From assembly GCA_947626095.1 (NCBI GenBank), contig CANQQV010000001.1, positions 98,009 to 162,008 of the forward strand: a stretch of 64,000 bases of DNA, in the 5' to 3' direction. Below the pieces are notes generated by a model. That model saw only the letters and a program-made list of their open reading frames with translations. It ran no database searches and was not told the origin of the DNA. Shown here one piece after another: positions 54,602-63,321 of the stretch. A program made the translations under genes and the position numbers. This stretch comes from an uncultured Bacilli bacterium (GTDB taxonomy: Bacteria; Bacillota_I; Bacilli_A; RF39; UBA660). The first letter of the stretch is position 1. Each line of letters opens with the position of its first letter.

Positions 54602-56389
54602 ATAAAAATTAAAAAATACTTTAACTATTTTCTTTTATTCATCTTAACTTTTTTAGCATCCTCGAATATTTGCTATAATCTTACTCATATAATCGAAACA
54701 AATATAAAATTAACTTGGAATTTAAATTTCTTTCACTCCTTTCTAAAAACGATTACTGATGTTAGTTTATTATTTGGTTCATTATTGCTTATGTCAATTA
54801 TGATGTTATTTATATTGAAATATGATAAAGAATTTAAGTTAAAGCTAAATAAATTTAAAAAGATGCCTGAAGAAGACGGATCATATGAGTATGGATCTTC
54901 TCGTTGGGCTACTAAAAAAGAAATTAGAAAAAATTATAAGACATGGAATATCAATTCAAAATTAAAGTCAGGTGGTATTCCTGTAACTTATATGGATGGT
55001 AAATATTACTATTCGGATAAATTTGATCATACTTTGATTATTGGTTCTACTGGTTCAGGTAAAACTATCAGTTGTATATTGCCACTTATATTCAATTTAG
55101 GATGTGCTGGTGAGTCAATGGTTATAAATGATACTAAAGGCGAACTTTATTCTTATACTGCTGACTTTTTAAAGAAAAAAGGTTATAAGATTCGAATAAT
55201 CAATTTAAGAGATGCTCTTGCAAGTGATGGTTGGAACCCACTTCATTTACCTTATAAATATTATCAAAGTAATAATAAAGATGAGGCAGGAGATCTAATT
55301 GAAAACTTTTCTAAATCTTTATGTAAAAACTTATCATCTAAAGATATGTATTGGGAAAAGTCAGCAACTGCTGTTTTGTCTGCTTTATGTTATGCTCTTA
55401 TTGAAGATGCTCCTAGTGAGTCACAAGTAAATTTATATTCTATATATAATTTATTGGTTGAACATGGAAGTAAAACTATTGATAGATTCAACTCGTTAGA
55501 TTTATATTTTCAACAAAAACCTTTCGGTAGTTTAAGTAAGATGAGTTATGCTACTGGTTCTTTTGCAAAGGGCGAGACTAGAGCTACTCTTTTCTCTGTC
55601 CTAGCAACTGTCATCAAAATGTTTAGTGATACAGGAATTGCTAACTTAACTAGTCGTACTGATTTTGAATTAGATGATATTGGGAAAAAGAAAACTGCTG
55701 TATTTTTAATTATTCCTGATGAAAAAGAGTCTAGACATGAATTAGCATCATTGTTTATCGATCAATGCTATCAAGCATTAGTTAATACAGCTCAAAATAT
55801 GAAAGATGGTCGTATGCCTATTAGAGTTAATTTTATACTTGATGAATTTGCTAATATGCCACCTATAAGTTCTATATCAAATAAGATTACTGTCAGTCGA
55901 TCTCGTAATATTAGATTCTATTTAGTTTTACAAGATTTTGATCAGTTGAAAGAAACCTATAAAGATTCTGCAGGTACTATTAAATCAAATTGTACTAACT
56001 GGATTTATCTTCTGACTGCAGATAATGAAACAGCAAAAGAAATAAGTTCAAGGTTAGGAAAATATACTATTTCAAGTAACAGGGTTTCTACTTCTACTCG
56101 TTTGGAACAATTGGATTATAATATTTCGAATGATAAATCTTTAATTGGTCGTGAGTTATTGATGCCTGATGAACTTATGCGATTTAAATTAGGCGATGGC
56201 TTATTCATATCGGCTAGACAATACCCAATTAGATCTAAATTACTTCCTATTAGTCAGTATGGAATAAAAATAAAAATGTCATCCGTTCCTAAAAAAGCAA
56301 AAGACTTTACTATTGATTGCTTTAATCTTGATGAGTTTAGAAAGAAAAAAATACAACAAGACGATGATGGCAAGGTAGATTTAGTATAA
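54602..56389 (+). CDS. VirD4/TraG-like coupling protein, ATA start
   Basis: 595 residues. GGAGGG then ATA AAA ATT AAA (seven bases after GGAGG). The frame from ATA encodes two N-terminal membrane helices (YFLLFILTFLASSNICYNL and SLLFGSLLLMSIMMLFIL) expected for VirD4, whereas starting at the first ATG (54791 or nearby) removes the first helix. Walker A is IIGSTGSGKTISCI and Walker B is NFILDEFANMP. It couples the relaxosome and protein substrates to the channel. Confidence 0.93.
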   Translation: MKIKKYFNYFLLFILTFLASSNICYNLTHIIETNIKLTWNLNFFHSFLKTITDVSLLFGSLLLMSIMMLFILKYDKEFKLKLNKFKKMPEEDGSYEYGSSRWATKKEIRKNYKTWNINSKLKSGGIPVTYMDGKYYYSDKFDHTLIIGSTGSGKTISCILPLIFNLGCAGESMVINDTKGELYSYTADFLKKKGYKIRIINLRDALASDGWNPLHLPYKYYQSNNKDEAGDLIENFSKSLCKNLSSKDMYWEKSATAVLSALCYALIEDAPSESQVNLYSIYNLLVEHGSKTIDRFNSLDLYFQQKPFGSLSKMSYATGSFAKGETRATLFSVLATVIKMFSDTGIANLTSRTDFELDDIGKKKTAVFLIIPDEKESRHELASLFIDQCYQALVNTAQNMKDGRMPIRVNFILDEFANMPPISSISNKITVSRSRNIRFYLVLQDFDQLKETYKDSAGTIKSNCTNWIYLLTADNETAKEISSRLGKYTISSNRVSTSTRLEQLDYNISNDKSLIGRELLMPDELMRFKLGDGLFISARQYPIRSKLLPISQYGIKIKMSSVPKKAKDFTIDCFNLDEFRKKKIQQDDDGKVDLV

Positions 56390-56395
56390 TTATGT

Positions 56396-56425
56396 TATAA
56401 TATTTAGTGAAACAAATAGTAATTT
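56396..56425 (+). promoter_or_regulatory. cassette promoter repeat copy C
   Basis: 30 bp beginning TATAATATTTAGTGAAACAA and ending TAGTAATTT. It differs from 31978-32007 at one position and from 32047-32076 at two. Confidence 0.7.
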
Positions 56426-56439
56426 GTAGGAGGAAAATT

Positions 56440-56874
56440 ATGAAATTATTTAAAAAATCAAAAAATAATAATTTTGAGTTAATATGTGAAAAAATGGCAA
56501 ATGAGTTAATTAGTTTATATAATAAAAATAAAGGTATATCTTTTGAAAATATTTCTGAATTAGAAAGACAAATTTTAGCAGTATATTTTTTTGGTATGAG
56601 TGATGGATTAAGACAAGATTTAGCGACTAATTCAAATGTAAATGAAATAGCCAATATAATTATAAATATTATGATTAAAGATTTTAAGTATTCAAAAGAA
56701 CAAGCAGAACAATTCTTTGATGAAATGATAGATAATCTTCAAAGTAAAAATCCAAGCAACACCCATTATGCTATTATTCACAATGGTCTTGATGGTTATT
56801 TTAAATGGCAAAAAAATAACAAAAATGAAGTGATTAACGATATTTGTAAAATTATTGATATACTAAAAAAGTAG
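56440..56874 (+). CDS. cargo protein, 144 aa, possibly Imm48-like
   Basis: Helical, with MKLFKKSKNNNFELICEKMA at the start and a FFGMSDGLRQDLA segment resembling small immunity proteins. AGGAGGAAAATT precedes the ATG at 56440. It is bracketed by cassette repeats (56396 and 56879). No toxin gene adjoins it, so it could be an orphan immunity gene; this is tentative. Confidence 0.5.
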   Translation: MKLFKKSKNNNFELICEKMANELISLYNKNKGISFENISELERQILAVYFFGMSDGLRQDLATNSNVNEIANIIINIMIKDFKYSKEQAEQFFDEMIDNLQSKNPSNTHYAIIHNGLDGYFKWQKNNKNEVINDICKIIDILKK

Positions 56875-56878
56875 CATT

Positions 56879-56906
56879 AAATTACAATTTATATAATCAA
56901 AAAAAT
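56879..56906 (+). repeat. cassette downstream repeat, copy C
   Basis: AAATTACAATTTATATAATC followed by AAAAAAAT. Matches 32361-32394. Confidence 0.55.
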
Positions 56907-56978
56907 CTAACTCTACTAATTGTAGGTGTTAAAAATTGTGTTAATATTATATAGTTGTTTTTGAAAGGAGCAAGAAGT

Positions 56979-58130
56979 ATGGATCAAGAAAAAATAGGAA
57001 AATTCATTGCAACTTGTAGAAAAGAACAAAAATTAACACAAGAGCAACTTGCTGAAAAATTAGGAATAACTTATAAAGCAGTATCTAAATGGGAATGTGG
57101 TAAGGGATTACCTGATGCATCTATTATGATGGAGTTATGCAAAATTTTAAAAATAACAGTTAATGATTTATTAAGTGGCGAAAAAGTTAAAGAAAAAGAA
57201 TATCAAGAAAAACTAGAAAAAAACATTATTGATACAATAGATTATTCTACCAAAAAATTATTTGAAAAAAATAAACTGATTTATCAAATGCTTATATTCT
57301 TTGGTTTAGTTTTAATCTTTATTGCCTTTACTAATTTTCCAAATGATAGTAGTTGGGGTTCTATTCATTCTATGATAGGATTACTTATTTCTACTTTTGG
57401 GATTGTTAATATAAAAAGTGGTAAAACTATTTTAAAAAAGATATCTTTGGGTATAGTTTATTTTATGATAGGTTTTATATTATTACTTTTACTTGATTAT
57501 TCTAATGTAGTATTAAATAAAGTTGCCCCTAGATTTTCTTATTTAAAAGAAACTGGGGATACTATGATTATTTATAAAGCACCTTTTTATAATGTATATA
57601 GAATAAATAGAGATACTAAAAATGAGTATTATATAATCGATACAAAAAAAGAATACACAGAAAGTAATATACCGATAACTCCATTTAATAGAGACAAATC
57701 AGGAATTGACAACATAATACAATATAAAAATAAATATGTTGGTAATAATAGTAATGATAGTCATTTAATAGATAACTTACCACTCGCTGAATATGGATAT
57801 GTATTTGAAATAGATTCTAAAAATCTAGGACTTATTATTGATTACCACATTACAGACTGGTATGTTAATGAGGGACATTATTTGGAAAAATCATTATTAT
57901 ATAATTCAGTATCAATATTTGCTTTAATAGATAATGTAGAACAAATTACTTTTAATTTTAGTGGGAATACATATATAGTAAGTAGAAAACAAATAAATGA
58001 ATTGTATCCTAATTTTAAAGATATAGTAAATAATGGAATTAATCAAAATAATTTCAATAAGTATTTAGAAAGCAAAATTAATGATAATAATTTTGTGGAA
58101 GATACATTTAAAAAAATATTTGTTAATTAA
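56979..58130 (+). CDS. XRE-family regulator with membrane and external domain
   Basis: 383 residues. The N-terminal HTH (KLTQEQLAEKLGITYKAVSK) and the WECGKGLPDASIMMELCKIL signature are typical of Firmicutes XRE proteins. Three membrane helices (residues about 105-185) and a C-terminal domain of about 190 residues, presumably external, follow. GAAAGGAGC precedes ATG. It may sense an envelope signal. It has its own terminator, so it is probably independent cargo. Confidence 0.75.
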   Translation: MDQEKIGKFIATCRKEQKLTQEQLAEKLGITYKAVSKWECGKGLPDASIMMELCKILKITVNDLLSGEKVKEKEYQEKLEKNIIDTIDYSTKKLFEKNKLIYQMLIFFGLVLIFIAFTNFPNDSSWGSIHSMIGLLISTFGIVNIKSGKTILKKISLGIVYFMIGFILLLLLDYSNVVLNKVAPRFSYLKETGDTMIIYKAPFYNVYRINRDTKNEYYIIDTKKEYTESNIPITPFNRDKSGIDNIIQYKNKYVGNNSNDSHLIDNLPLAEYGYVFEIDSKNLGLIIDYHITDWYVNEGHYLEKSLLYNSVSIFALIDNVEQITFNFSGNTYIVSRKQINELYPNFKDIVNNGINQNNFNKYLESKINDNNFVEDTFKKIFVN

Positions 58131-58144
58131 ATTATAATTTATTC

Positions 58145-58172
58145 GAGTAGAAAACCATCTACTCTTTTTTTA
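58145..58172 (+). terminator. terminator before the accessory operon
   Basis: GAGTAGA-AAACCA-TCTACTC followed by T7. Confidence 0.85.
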
Positions 58173-58189
58173 TAGGAGGAGGAATAAAA

Positions 58190-58894
58190 ATAGTATTTGA
58201 AAAAAATAGTAGTTTGGAAGTAAGCCAAACTTTTTTTAATGAATTAGAAAAGAAATTAAAAAATGCACCAGATTCTTTGAATGGATATTATAAAACTTTT
58301 AATAATTGCCGAGAACAAGGATTAATGTTAACGATTTATAATGATAACGATAATGAAATATTGGTATGGGCTTGTGAAAGTCGTAATAGCGATAATATTA
58401 TGGTTATTACAGCTGATCGTAATTGTTCTGATATAAACGATATGTTTAATGATGTTGCATGGCAATCTGCTAAATATTTCAAATGTGGTGATTATGATTC
58501 AGCAGTTAATTATGCTTTTAATGTTATAAAAAAACAATTCAAAAATGATTTTCCTGAAATCTCTAATACAAAGTTTGAAATGTATAAATCTCTTTCGGAT
58601 ATTCAAAGAATAGAGGCAGATGCAAAACAATTAGATTATGAAGATTATAAAGATCTTGCTAATTTTGAAGATGTAAATGAAGGATATTTTTGTGATCTAA
58701 TAATTATGGATGGTAAGTTAGGTTTAAGATATTCAAAATATTGTGATGAATGCCATGATGAATTCGATAATCTTATCTTTGAAGAATGGCATCCCGATTT
58801 AACAAGTAGCACTACTTTAATGTTAGGGATGCAAAATAAATTAAAAGATTTTGTAGATAAAGAAATAGATTACGAAGTTAATATTGGCATTTAA
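58190..58894 (+). CDS. accessory protein, 234 aa, ATA start, IxI tail
   Basis: GGAGG, seven bases, ATA GTA TTT GAA; the first TTG (58214) has no ribosome site. The central part (FNNCREQGLMLTIYN, then WACESRNSDNIMVIT) is paralogous to the protein at 61025. It ends YEVNIGI, the shared tail. First gene of the accessory operon; function unknown. Confidence 0.6.
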   Translation: MVFEKNSSLEVSQTFFNELEKKLKNAPDSLNGYYKTFNNCREQGLMLTIYNDNDNEILVWACESRNSDNIMVITADRNCSDINDMFNDVAWQSAKYFKCGDYDSAVNYAFNVIKKQFKNDFPEISNTKFEMYKSLSDIQRIEADAKQLDYEDYKDLANFEDVNEGYFCDLIIMDGKLGLRYSKYCDECHDEFDNLIFEEWHPDLTSSTTLMLGMQNKLKDFVDKEIDYEVNIGI

Positions 58895-58910
58895 ATATAG
58901 GAGGTAAAAT

Positions 58911-59387
58911 ATGTTTGATGAAAACAAAATAAAAAGAATTAAAGAACAATACCCTAAAGGTACTGAAATAGAACTTATTAGTATGGAAGATTCTCAAGCT
59001 GTACCATCAGGGACACATGGGGTTGTAGATTTTGTAGATGATATTGGTACTATTTTTATGAAATGGGATAATGGTTCATCTCTTGGTTTGGTTGTTGGCG
59101 AGGATCAATTTAGAGTTGTTAAAAGACCAAATCTTGCTCGTGAAGAATTAGAAAAAGCAAAGAAACAACTTAAAGATAATGATACTTTATCTTTATTTAC
59201 TTATAACAAAGAAACAGGAAGTACAGGTGTTGCATCTTTCATACAAAATGAAAATAAAGTTAAAGTTTTTGAAGGAAACCCTGACGGATCTGATGATATC
59301 ATTATGGACTATGATGAATTTGTAAATAATTACAAATATGAGGTTGCTAATGAATTTGATAATCCTTTTAAGGATATAGGTATTTAG
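58911..59387 (+). CDS. DUF4314-like accessory protein, IxI tail
   Basis: 158 residues. The N-terminal domain (RIKEQYPKGTEIELISMEDS, then GTHGVVDFVDDIGTIFMKWD) matches DUF4314, an SH3-like domain common in Gram-positive conjugative elements near antirestriction genes. It ends FKDIGI. TAGGAGGTAAAAT precedes ATG. Confidence 0.75.
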   Translation: MFDENKIKRIKEQYPKGTEIELISMEDSQAVPSGTHGVVDFVDDIGTIFMKWDNGSSLGLVVGEDQFRVVKRPNLAREELEKAKKQLKDNDTLSLFTYNKETGSTGVASFIQNENKVKVFEGNPDGSDDIIMDYDEFVNNYKYEVANEFDNPFKDIGI

Positions 59388-59398
59388 GAGGGATATAT

Positions 59399-59971
59399 AT
59401 AGAAGTTAAAAATATTTCTTGTAAGGAAGTAAAAGAATTACGAAAAGATGAATACGAATATTTAGTATTACAAGGTTGTGGTGGTGACCTTAATGAATGG
59501 GTTAACAGCTTTACTAAAATGTTAAAAGATGAAGGGATCGTAAGTGATTCCTTTTCTTTTAGTAGAGTTTATTCGTTTAAAAATAATGAGTTAACTAATT
59601 TACTTTTTCCACTCTTTGATAAGGATATTATAATGACAAAATTAGCAATGTTTAGACTAAAAATTAGGGATAACTTTGGAGCTATGTGGCTATCTGATTA
59701 TATTGATAATGGTTATATAAAAGACATAGAAAAACCTAAAGCCCCTATTATTGGAGCTGATGGTAATGTCTTTAATTTAATTGGGATATGTAGTCGTGTA
59801 TTAAGAAAAGCAGGATACTCAGATCAGGCAAAAGAAATGACTGATAGAATTACAAATTCAAAAAGTTATGATGATGCTCTTTCTATAATGTGTGAATATA
59901 TAGAACCAGTCGATCAAAACTATAATACCATTGATGTTTTTAGCGATGATGATATCGATATAGATATATAA
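59399..59971 (+). CDS. accessory protein, 190 aa, ATA start, IxI tail
   Basis: GGAGG, seven bases, ATA GAA GTT AAA; starting at the later ATG (59519) would drop 40 residues. The C-terminal part, PIIGADGNVFNLIGICSRVL and ALSIMCEYI, is a conserved small domain found in conjugative elements next to DUF4314 and ArdC genes. The end is strongly acidic and reads DDDIDIDI. Confidence 0.65.
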   Translation: MEVKNISCKEVKELRKDEYEYLVLQGCGGDLNEWVNSFTKMLKDEGIVSDSFSFSRVYSFKNNELTNLLFPLFDKDIIMTKLAMFRLKIRDNFGAMWLSDYIDNGYIKDIEKPKAPIIGADGNVFNLIGICSRVLRKAGYSDQAKEMTDRITNSKSYDDALSIMCEYIEPVDQNYNTIDVFSDDDIDIDI

Positions 59972-59983
59972 GGAGGATTGAGG

Positions 59984-61012
59984 TTGTTAGAAGAACAATT
60001 AAAGAAAATAAATGAATTAAGTTTTCAAACAAATAAAACAAAAGATGTTCAAGAAAAAGAAAAATTAGAAGATGATATTAAGTCTATAATTAACGATCTA
60101 AAAAAACAAGCAATTGAAAGTTTTAAATCTGAAAGTGATGTTAAAAAGTTTTTGGATAATATCGTTAAATTTAATAATTATTCTTATAATAATCAATGTT
60201 TAATTTGGATGCAAAAACCTGATGCGAGTTATGTAGCACCACTTCGTACTTTTAATAAAATGGGATATCGTATTAACTCTAATGAAAAAGGTATTAAAAT
60301 ATTAGTTCCTACTTTTTATACTATTGTAAAAATTAAAACTGATGAAGAAGGCAAATATATAGTAAAACCTTTATTTAGTTTGACGGATGAAGAAAGAAAA
60401 AAATATGAAAACAAAGATGACGATTCTATTACTTATCATAGTCAAAAGTTAAGTAACTTTAAAATTGGGACTGTCTTTGATGCTAGTCAAACTACTATGC
60501 CATTAGATGCGATAGAAGAAAAATTAAATCCTGTATTAGAGGATGATCGTGCTAGTGGTATGGAAGATAACTTTATTAAAGCTATTTATCGTAATGGGTT
60601 CAAAGTTCGTTATGAAGAAAAGATAGAGTCAGGTGCTAAAGGTTATTGTGACTTTGAAAAAAATGAGATAGTTGTATTAAAAGGTTTAAGTAATCTTATG
60701 AGGTTAAAAGTAGTTATTCATGAATATGCCCACTCCCTTGCTCATAAGCATTTACTTAATAATAATATGGATTATCAAACAAATAGAAATAAATATGAAA
60801 CGGAGGCAGAGTCTATTGCTTATGTTGTATCAAAATATTTAGGTTTAGATACAAGTTCATATTCACAAATGTATTTATATTCTTGGAGTAAGGATAAAGA
60901 CTTTAAAGAAATTGATGATTCATTAAGTTCTATCGTTAACTATTCAAAAATGATTATAGATAATTATGAAAAAATTGTTTCTAAAGATTTAGAACAAAAT
61001 ATTGCTATATAG
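59984..61012 (+). CDS. ArdC-like antirestriction zincin, IxI tail
   Basis: About 342 residues. The N-terminal ArdC-type single-strand-binding region has NNYSYNNQCLIWMQKP and FNKMGYRINSNEKGIKILVP. The metallopeptidase part has VVIHEYAHSLAH near residue 245 and a downstream Glu (ETEAESIAY). TTG at 59984 is seven bases after AAGGAGG; an upstream TTG overlaps the ribosome site. ArdC and the related TraC primase domain are known to enter recipients with conjugated DNA. It ends EQNIAI, the shared tail. Confidence 0.85.
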   Translation: MLEEQLKKINELSFQTNKTKDVQEKEKLEDDIKSIINDLKKQAIESFKSESDVKKFLDNIVKFNNYSYNNQCLIWMQKPDASYVAPLRTFNKMGYRINSNEKGIKILVPTFYTIVKIKTDEEGKYIVKPLFSLTDEERKKYENKDDDSITYHSQKLSNFKIGTVFDASQTTMPLDAIEEKLNPVLEDDRASGMEDNFIKAIYRNGFKVRYEEKIESGAKGYCDFEKNEIVVLKGLSNLMRLKVVIHEYAHSLAHKHLLNNNMDYQTNRNKYETEAESIAYVVSKYLGLDTSSYSQMYLYSWSKDKDFKEIDDSLSSIVNYSKMIIDNYEKIVSKDLEQNIAI

Positions 61013-61024
61013 TGAGGTGTTCTT

Positions 61025-61438
61025 ATGATAATGAAACATAAAAGCATAGATCTATCTAGTCGAGTTGTTAATGGAATATATGATAAAGCAAATAAAAGTT
61101 TCAAAGGATTAGATGGAATTATTGAGGTTTTTAATAATACAAGAGATCAAGGTTATATTTTAAAAATATATGATTCTTATGATCCACAATATGATACTTG
61201 TATTTGGGTTTATGATGTTCCTTATGATGAAAAATTAGTTGTAATCTTTGGTAATAGATTAGATTGTAATAGTGATAATTCTTGGAATAAGGAAATGTTT
61301 GAAAGTAGAAAAGAATATGTCTTATCAGAGCATGGAGGTATTCTTGCAACTGTGACTCTTGTGACTGATGAATTATTTGATTACTTAAAAGAAAAGTATG
61401 ATAAAGATGAAAAAATGGATGTTCATCTAAATATATAA
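61025..61438 (+). CDS. accessory protein, 137 aa, IxI tail
   Basis: Contains FNNTRDQGYILKIYDSYD and IWVYDVPYDEKLVVIFGNR, paralogous to the middle of the protein at 58190. It ends DVHLNI. GTGAGGTGTTCTT lies before the ATG. Function unknown; part of the accessory operon. Confidence 0.6.
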   Translation: MIMKHKSIDLSSRVVNGIYDKANKSFKGLDGIIEVFNNTRDQGYILKIYDSYDPQYDTCIWVYDVPYDEKLVVIFGNRLDCNSDNSWNKEMFESRKEYVLSEHGGILATVTLVTDELFDYLKEKYDKDEKMDVHLNI

Positions 61439-61450
61439 GGAGGATTAGAT

Positions 61451-61738
61451 ATAGAGGATAAGAAATATACTCTTGGTGATTTAATAACTTGTATTGGAAG
61501 TCTAGTAAAAGATTATGAAAATGACTTGAATAATCATCAAATAAATGGTAATAAACAACACAGGTTAGTTAAAACCAAAGATGTAGTTAAGGAATACCCA
61601 ATCTTAACTTTGTATGCTCTTGAAAAAGCAGTCAAAGAAAATAAGATTCCTTATACTCGAGTTGGTAATACTAATTACTTTGATGTTGTAGATATAGAAG
61701 AATATATAACATCCAATAAGCGAAATGGTGATGATTAG
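61451..61738 (+). CDS. xis: excisionase-like HTH protein, ATA start
   Basis: 95 residues. AAGGAGG, seven bases, ATA GAG GAT AAG; the ATG at 61526 has no ribosome site. The C-terminal domain LVKTKDVVKEYP, IPYTRVGNTNYF and VDIEEYITSNK is a MerR/HTH_17-type winged helix, usual for excisionases. It lies two bases before the integrase gene. It lacks the shared IxI tail. Confidence 0.7.
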   Translation: MEDKKYTLGDLITCIGSLVKDYENDLNNHQINGNKQHRLVKTKDVVKEYPILTLYALEKAVKENKIPYTRVGNTNYFDVVDIEEYITSNKRNGDD

Positions 61739-61740
61739 TT

Positions 61741-63321
61741 ATGGCTAGATTAAGTAAAAATGATATTTCTCGTTTTTCTATTTCTTTTGAAGAAGTAAAT
61801 AAACTAAATATTTCAAAAGATGATTTAAAAGGAATAACTGAAATAATACCAAATAAAAAATATAGAATTGTTGTTAGCAATGGTATGAAACGAGATGGAA
61901 GTCGTGATCGTATAAGTGAAACAATCGAAGGATCTCTTTTGGATGCAGTGGAAAGAAAAAAACAAATAAAAAAGGATTTGGATCAAAATGTTATTACAGC
62001 TGATGCTCGTTCTAAATTTGAAGATTTTTCTAAATTATACATTTCCTACTTGGAAGAAAAAGTAAAAAATAATCAGTTATCTGCTACCACTTATCAAAAC
62101 TATTATTCAATATTAGAAAAAAGGATACTACCTTATTTTAAAAATATGGTGGTACTAGATATTAATGAAAGAGATATTGAACATTGGATTGCAGTTTTAG
62201 GAAAAACTAAAACTAATACTTCTGATCGTGAATTCTTGCATCCTACCACAATTGCTCATGCATATAAAGTTTTATATAATATGTTTAACTTTGCTAAACT
62301 TGAAAGAATTTTAAGAGAAAACCCTTGCGAGTTCGTTCATAAAAAACCAACTGAAGCTCCTGATGAAAAAGAATATTTTACTCTCGAAGAAATGGACTAT
62401 ATTAAGGAATTACTTACAACTGCAAATATAAGATTAAAATCTGCTATATATTTAACTATGGATACAGGTTGTCGTAGAGAGGAAATATGTGGTCTTAAAT
62501 GGGAAGATCTTGACTTTGAAAATAATACAATTGATATCAATAAAGCAGTAGTTTCTAATTATGTGAAAACTAATTTAGATATTCCTAGAGTTCGTGAAAA
62601 AGATGTTAAAACAAAAAATAGTAAAAGAAAAATTGGTGTTCCAAAAGTAACTATGGATATACTAAAACAATATAAAACTTTTAAATCAGATATGGGTATT
62701 CGAGTAAAAGAACAGGATTATGTTTTTACAAATTGGGATAGTAATAAAGTTTTAGATCCTAATAGATTAACTTCCGAGTGGGCAAATTTTAGGCGAGATC
62801 ATGGTATAACAAAGAAAGTACCAATTCATGGATTGAGGCATTCCAATGCTACTTTTCTTCTATCAACTGGGATGCCTGATAAAGATGTTGCTAAAAGATT
62901 AGGTCATACACCTGAAGTTTTAGGTAGGATTTATACTCATAGTAATATGGAAGATGATAAAAAGTTATTGAATGTTTTAGAAGAAAAGTTTTATGGTGAT
63001 AAGAATAAATTTAAGTTAGAGTCTATTTGTTCTATAATTGCAGGTAATGTTAATAATGAATATGAAACCGAAAACTATAAACTTCTAGATTATTTAACAA
63101 GGGAACGAGTAATGAAGGAAGATGTTGATTCGTATTTAGAACCTTGTAAAAAATATTTGCTTTCACAATTTCCTGTATTAGAGATATTTACTTATAATGA
63201 TGTAACTAATGATTCCAAAAAGTTTAATGAAAAAGTAAATGACTTTAAAAACTTTATGGGTGATAAAACTGAAATCAATCCACCTGATGATATTAAAAAA
63301 ATTGAAAGAATAGATATTTGA
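61741..63321 (+). CDS. int: tyrosine integrase with long C-terminal extension and IxI tail
   Basis: 526 residues. Arm-binding N-terminus, SAM-like core-binding domain (YISYLEEKVKNNQL onward) and catalytic domain: Arg in DTGCRREEICGL (about 244), HGLRHS (about 363-366), RLGHTPE and the nucleophile Tyr in IYTHS (about 398). About 115 residues follow the usual end, unlike Tn916-type integrases of about 400 residues, and finish ERIDI. It integrates the element into tRNA-Trp. GGTGATGATTAGTT precedes ATG. Confidence 0.95.
   Translation: MARLSKNDISRFSISFEEVNKLNISKDDLKGITEIIPNKKYRIVVSNGMKRDGSRDRISETIEGSLLDAVERKKQIKKDLDQNVITADARSKFEDFSKLYISYLEEKVKNNQLSATTYQNYYSILEKRILPYFKNMVVLDINERDIEHWIAVLGKTKTNTSDREFLHPTTIAHAYKVLYNMFNFAKLERILRENPCEFVHKKPTEAPDEKEYFTLEEMDYIKELLTTANIRLKSAIYLTMDTGCRREEICGLKWEDLDFENNTIDINKAVVSNYVKTNLDIPRVREKDVKTKNSKRKIGVPKVTMDILKQYKTFKSDMGIRVKEQDYVFTNWDSNKVLDPNRLTSEWANFRRDHGITKKVPIHGLRHSNATFLLSTGMPDKDVAKRLGHTPEVLGRIYTHSNMEDDKKLLNVLEEKFYGDKNKFKLESICSIIAGNVNNEYETENYKLLDYLTRERVMKEDVDSYLEPCKKYLLSQFPVLEIFTYNDVTNDSKKFNEKVNDFKNFMGDKTEINPPDDIKKIERIDI

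Noticed and set aside
54785-54800. Downstream ATG start for VirD4
   Set aside because: It removes the first membrane helix and has no Shine-Dalgarno, whereas the ATA at 54602 has GGAGG at the normal distance.
33761-61453. Reassignment of ATA to Met across the genome
   Set aside because: ATA is frequent at internal hydrophobic positions of conserved proteins where Ile is expected, so only initiation is at issue.
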